DNA from: Streptomyces sp. TG1A-8
Lineage (GTDB): Bacteria; Actinomycetota; Actinomycetes; Streptomycetales; Streptomycetaceae
Direction of reading: 5' to 3'
Assembly: GCF_030499535.1 (NCBI RefSeq)
Contig: NZ_JASTLB010000001.1
Location: 558,001 to 622,000, forward strand
Length of the DNA stretch: 64,000 nucleotides
Shown piece after piece: positions 62,801-64,000 of this stretch (the stretch's first letter is position 1; each line of letters begins with the position of its first letter). A program made the translations under genes and the position numbers. The notes below the pieces were generated by a model. The model was not told the origin of the DNA. It ran no database searches and saw only the letters and a list, made by a program, of their open reading frames with translations.

Positions 62801-64000
62801 GGGTGCGGGGCAGGCGGCCGTGGCGCAGTGCCTGGACCATCTTGATGACGCCGCCGACGCCGGCGGCGGCCTGGGTGTGGCCGATGTTCGACTTCAGGGA
62901 GCCCAGCCACAGCGGGCGGCCGGACGGCCGGTCCTGGCCGTAGGTGGCGAGCAGGGCCTGGGCCTCGATGGGGTCGCCGAGGACGGTGCCGGTGCCGTGC
63001 GCCTCCACGGCGTCCACGTCGGCCGGGGAGAGCCCGGCGGCGGCGAGGGCGGAGCGGATGACCCGCTGCTGGGCGGGGCCGTTGGGGGCGGTCAGGCCGC
63101 TGCTGGCACCGTCCTGGTTGACGGCGGAGCCGCGGACGACGGCGAGGACCCGGTGGCCGTTGCGCCGGGCGTCGGACAGGCGCTCCAGCAGGAGCATGCC
63201 GACGCCTTCGCCCCAGCCCGTGCCGTCGGTGGCGTCGGCGAAGGACTTGCACCGGCCGTCGGGGGCGAGTCCGCGCTGCCGCGCGAACTCCAGGAAGGTG
63301 ACCGGGGTCGACATGAAGGCGACGCCGCCGGCCAGGGCGAGGTCGCACTCGCCGCCGCGCAGTGCCTGGACGGCGAGGTGGAGGGCGACCAGGGAGGAGG
63401 AGCACGCGGTGTCGACGGTGACCGCGGGGCCCTCGAAGCCGAAGGTGTAGGAGATGCGGCCGGAGGCGATGCTTCCGGCGCTGCCGTTGCCGAGGTGGCC
63501 GTCGAGTCCCGCCGGCGGCTCGGGGAAGCGGGTGGCGTAGTCGTTGTACATGACGCCGGCGAACACGCCGGTGGCGCTGCCCCGCAGGTCGGCCGGGCGC
63601 AGCCCGGCCCGTTCGAGGGCCTCCCACACCACTTCCAGCAGCAGGCGCTGCTGGGGGTCGGTGGCCAGGGCCTCGCGGGGTGACATGCCGAAGAACGACG
63701 CGTCGAAGTCGGCGGCGTCGTAGAGGAATCCGCCTTCGCGGGTGTAGCAGGTGCCCGGGCGGGAGGGATCGGGGTCGTAGAGCGTCTCCAGGTCCCAGCC
63801 GCGGTCGGCGGGGAAGCCCGCGATGCCGTCGGTGCCGGTGTCGACGAGGTCCCACAGTTCCTCGGGGGTGCGCACCCCGCCGGGGTAGCGGCAGCTCATG
63901 GAGACGATGGCGATGGGCTCCCTGGCCCGGGCCTCGACCTGGCGCAGCCGGGTGCGCGTGCGCTGCAGGTCGGCCGAGACACGGGTCAGGAACTCGCGAA
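53853..64000 (-). CDS. Type I PKS, two modules (KS-AT-degenerate DH-KR-ACP, KS-AT-KR-ACP), 5' end cut
   Basis: At least 3380 residues. The reading frame is open through the right edge, where the N-terminal docking coiled coil ([23 protein letters not shown]) is visible, so the start lies a few codons outside. Module 1: KS 63926-62640, AT 62272-61390, DH-like 61210-60370, KR 59780-59290, ACP 58930-58700. Module 2: KS 58640-57340, AT 57030-56150, KR 55225-54700, ACP 54390-54170. KS and AT motifs are intact; AT motifs GHSVGE and HAFH predict malonyl-CoA. The DH lacks its catalytic His. KR 1 has LDD (B type), KR 2 is A type. The C-terminal docking region (residues after the last ACP) should meet the N-terminus of the next PKS, encoded 58 bp downstream. 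Confidence 0.95.
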   Translation of the reverse strand, partial: REFLTRVSADLQRTRTRLRQVEARAREPIAIVSMSCRYPGGVRTPEELWDLVDTGTDGIAGFPADRGWDLETLYDPDPSRPGTCYTREGGFLYDAADFDASFFGMSPREALATDPQQRLLLEVVWEALERAGLRPADLRGSATGVFAGVMYNDYATRFPEPPAGLDGHLGNGSAGSIASGRISYTFGFEGPAVTVDTACSSSLVALHLAVQALRGGECDLALAGGVAFMSTPVTFLEFARQRGLAPDGRCKSFADATDGTGWGEGVGMLLLERLSDARRNGHRVLAVVRGSAVNQDGASSGLTAPNGPAQQRVIRSALAAAGLSPADVDAVEAHGTGTVLGDPIEAQALLATYGQDRPSGRPLWLGSLKSNIGHTQAAAGVGGVIKMVQALRHGRLPRTLHVDAPTTKVDWSEGDVRLLVRPVEWPHGDRPRRAGVSAFGVSGTNAHVILEEAPPAEPAPPADDPAAEPAATERDTPVVTAVPGVPPVLPWTLSARTADALREQARALLTHLGSRPAEDDQAIAHTLATRRSRFEHRAVVLGESRDTLVSGLKALAAGEQAANVAVNTARRGRRTALLFSGQGSQRVGMGRELYEAFPVFAEAFDAVCSCVGEELRGVVFGDVGDDGGRLDRTRWAQPALFAVEVALFRLVESWGVRADFLAGHSVGEIVAAYVAGVFSLEDACRLVVARGRLMEALPAGGVMVAVEASEGEVLALLEGRAGVVSLAAVNGPRAVVIAGVEEAVAEVARALAGAGHRTTRLRVSHAFHSPLMEPMLEEFRAVAEQVSYRAPSLPVVSNVTGRLAVGGELVTAEYWVRHVREAVRFADGVRALAAEGVSRFLELGPDATLTALARTCVEDDSHTLFVSALRKDRNEPLTALTALAELYTDGTDVDWGALVSGEHELVDLPTYAFQRHRYWLDPPTDRSGHRRGHPVLSAGIALAASTAVVATGRLSRRAQPWLTGLAASDDGLVAASVLTDLALHTGRTLGARHLSALHVDRPLLLPETDAVEIQTVAEATGQSGRWTFSLHARPYDPDDDGEGLDRPWVRHAHGTLTDDTGHDPDAAPAAAADASWPPAGATPLDLDALYGQADLRGAAEQPPRVLTAAWRLGDDVLAEAALAEGQTPDAARFALHPALLDGALTAVAAATGRHAGQPVAWSGLTLHANDAESVRIHVRPGDGDEAALRLLDGAGAPVLTARTVRLLPPASGDDTVPASRRHSGDLYTVAWAPAGPAVHPVPATTAVLTGPGDILRGPAAGAPHPELVVLPWHTPATGADPVAGTDLAAAVHTATAHALAVLQHWLADPRSATSRLLVLTRGAVAATDGETVTDLPTAAVRGLIRTAQSENPGRILLLDTDEDPAPETVTEAARRGHDDLVLRAGVLLAPRLERATEAAAEPALAFDPRRTVLVTGATGTVGTALVRHLVAEHGVRHLLLVTRRGPDAPGVAGLTAELTASGAHVRTVSCDAADRTALAEVIRGIPEQHPLGAVVHAAGVLDDGVLTSLTPDRLASVLRPKADAAVNLRELTRDHDLSAFVLFSSAAAAFGASGQGNYVAANAFLDAFAARLRAEGLPALAIAWSLWDEDSAMTRRAGGTARDRAARSGLGALPTREALALFDRCLAHTGTTPIPLLLDRRALRRDTERLPPLLRSLTGLPALRRATPVTAGASAPQGSGALPELPEPRRRAVLTELVRTSLTTVLRHAPGTPVDLEAPFSGLGLDSLTSLELRNALTRATGLALPATLVFDHPTPSAVIDHLVRATAPRTAQATATPASTWRGTAADLADDPVAIIGMSCRFPGGADSPEALWELLLRGEDAIGDLPTDRGWDAFDLQTLRHAPDRPGGTGTTHGAFLRDVAGFDAEFFGVSPREALAMDPQQRLLLEASWEAVERAGLDPRSLRGTRTGVFTGTNGQDYPALLNVSEGDFGGYVGTGNAASVVSGRVSYVLGLEGPAVTVDTACSSSLVALHWAARALGSGECSMALVAGVTVMSTPAAFVEFSRQGGLASDGRCKAFAEGADGTGWGEGVGVLVVERLSDARRNGHRVLAVVRGSAVNQDGASNGLTAPNGPSQQRVIRAALASAGLEPDGVDVVEAHGTGTVLGDPIEAQALLATYGRGRPAGRPLWLGSVKSNIGHTQAAAGVAGVIKMVLALRHGVLPATLHVDEPSSHVDWSSGGVRLLTGQRAWPEVDRPWRAGVSSFGLSGTNAHVILEQAPEREAAEETESTTELPVVPWVVSGRGVDALRAQAGRLLDFVRSEPGVGVREVAGALVSSRAVFEDRAVVWGRGRAELLAALGAVARGEGAARAVVGRAGEGKTALLFSGQGSQRVGMGRELYEAFPVFAEAFDAVCSCVGEELRGVVFGDVGDDGGRLDRTRWAQPALFAVEVALFRLVESWGVRADFLAGHSVGEIVAAYVAGVFSLEDACRLVVARGRLMEALPAGGVMVAVEASEGEVLALLEGRAGVVSLAAVNGPRAVVIAGVEEAVAEVARALAGAGHRTTRLRVSHAFHSPLMEPMLEEFRAVAEQVSYRAPSLPVVSNVTGRLAVGGELVTAEYWVRHVREAVRFADGVRALAAEGVSRFLELGPDATLTALARTCVEDDSHTLFVSALRKDRDGVDSLTGLVAAAHVAGVPVDWSAWVGRSAHEADLPTYAFQRTAFWPRTRPTAQTAGAEDAAFWELVERQDTQDLARALDVDEAVLDKVVPALADWRRERVERSETDGWRYRVAWEPVAVTSSPRVPGRWLLVHPDGDTSLAEAIARHLTDVLPFACSADADRATLARGIAAAVCDETVAGVLALPGTVAATLKLAQALGDAGVTAPSWWVTTDAVAVGDPADALRPEQAAVWGLGRVAALEHPDRWGGLVDLPGRPDVSDLRQLADVITSRAEDQVALRSGQVYARRLKPVESSSSVTGRRSWTAPRRVLVTGGTGALGSRVARWLAGHGATELVLTSRRGADAPGTSELLADLRRLGAVSVFVEACDVADREQVAGLLSRHRVDGVFHVAGVADLMPLGGVDEGYLESVWGAKARGAVHLDALTAGWDLEVFVVFSSIAGVWGSGGQGAYAAANAFADAVVLERRRRGLVGVSVAWGPWSGGGMVSAAGAVELERRGLRVMDPGRALAGLEGVLAGGEGAVVVADVDWERFVPAFTSGRPSPLLTTLPTTTDGPDRGRPDASGGDARARLVARLADHSDTERRRALRRLVRDGATTVLGRPADRPVDMNRSFRDVGFDSLTAVELRNRLNADTGLRLPATLVFDHPSPRELADHLYEELFPAPDPAQDVPPGTADPDEATLQRTLARIPLSRWKESGLLTAVLTLAETTGAGGTTGSARSTGTTGPTGGAGAAGTEEDAISSMDVDALVNLALGDSTP
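54433..55228. repeat. KR-domain DNA repeat, upstream copy
   Basis: Partner of 44778-45573. Its coding strand uses more T- and G-ending codons than the flanking ACP and linker DNA, the same shift as in the AT repeats. Confidence 0.85.
56191..57030. repeat. AT-domain DNA repeat, copy in module 2 of the upstream PKS
   Basis: Reference copy of the four AT repeats. With the adjoining KS-AT linker and KS part, similarity to the last module extends over about 1.8 kb (56191-57998 against 46629-48436) without an indel. Confidence 0.85.
61435..62273. repeat. AT-domain DNA repeat, copy in module 1 of the upstream PKS
   Basis: Collinear with 56191-57030 at an offset of 5244 bp and apparently almost free of differences. 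The flanking KS and DH DNA is in a much more GC-rich style, so the edges of the shared tract are sharp. Confidence 0.85.

Noticed and set aside
63897..63899. ATG in the KS (MSCRYPGG) as start of the upstream PKS
   Set aside because: The frame stays open to the window edge and encodes a typical docking coiled coil before it, so the real start is further right.
1..64000. CRISPR arrays, tRNA or rRNA genes, insertion sequences or phage attachment sites
   Set aside because: No regularly spaced repeats, clover-leaf genes, transposase or integrase motifs were recognised; the long repeats present are PKS domain duplications.

Overview
The window is high-GC actinomycete DNA and almost certainly from Streptomyces. 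The signs are GC-rich third codon positions, many GTG starts, ATGA/GTGA-coupled genes, SARP, LAL and PAS-LuxR regulators, giant modular type I polyketide synthases (PKS) and a TTA-containing regulator. It is a mosaic of two specialised-metabolite regions separated by a short stretch of ordinary metabolism. No tRNA, rRNA, CRISPR array, transposase or integrase was seen.

Region 1 (1-10383) is an antimycin-type 3-formamidosalicylate cassette in the known antimycin order. A phosphopantetheinyl transferase (cut by the left edge), an aryl-AMP ligase (AntF-like) and a stand-alone carrier protein (AntG-like) read leftward. AntH-AntL-like subunits of a phenylacetyl-CoA-type multicomponent oxygenase, an AntM-like SDR, tryptophan 2,3-dioxygenase, a kynurenine-formamidase-like hydrolase and kynureninase read rightward. 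Together they would turn tryptophan into anthranilate, load it on AntG, oxidise it to 3-aminosalicyl-S-AntG and formylate it. The NRPS/PKS that would use this starter is not in the window and may lie left of base 1.

Region 2 (10384-19933) holds a DUF779 protein, a Tat-exported GH64 beta-1,3-glucanase under a CebR-like box, and a genuine-looking phenylacetate catabolic locus (paaABCDE divergent from paaI-paaK, with two TetR/PaaR-like operators). A truncated dehalogenase-like gene and a class II amidotransferase follow. Two homologous PaaABCDE systems, one specialised and one catabolic, therefore sit within 14 kb.

Region 3 (20036-64000) is a second cluster, for a glycosylated polyketide. It has a catalytically degenerate SerB-like protein, a small membrane protein, a SAM synthetase, two BAHD-type acyltransferases, a 3,4-dehydratase/epimerase/4-ketoreductase/4,6-dehydratase deoxysugar set, two glycosyltransferases, a ferredoxin and two P450s. 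Its regulators are a SARP, two LAL regulators and a PimM-type PAS-LuxR. Two leftward PKS genes encode four extension modules, all malonyl-specific, with ketoreductases predicted to alternate B/A/B/A. The only dehydratase has lost its catalytic His, so a polyol segment is predicted. No loading module or thioesterase is visible, so the assembly line continues outside the window, probably to the right.

A conserved 16-bp element (GGTGRATYCCTARNCT) precedes the 3,4-dehydratase, P450 and PAS-LuxR transcription units, with weaker copies elsewhere, and probably marks the Region 3 regulon. The PKS genes carry four almost identical AT segments and a duplicated ~800-bp KR segment, whose codon use differs from the flanks. 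This is strong evidence of module duplication or gene conversion.
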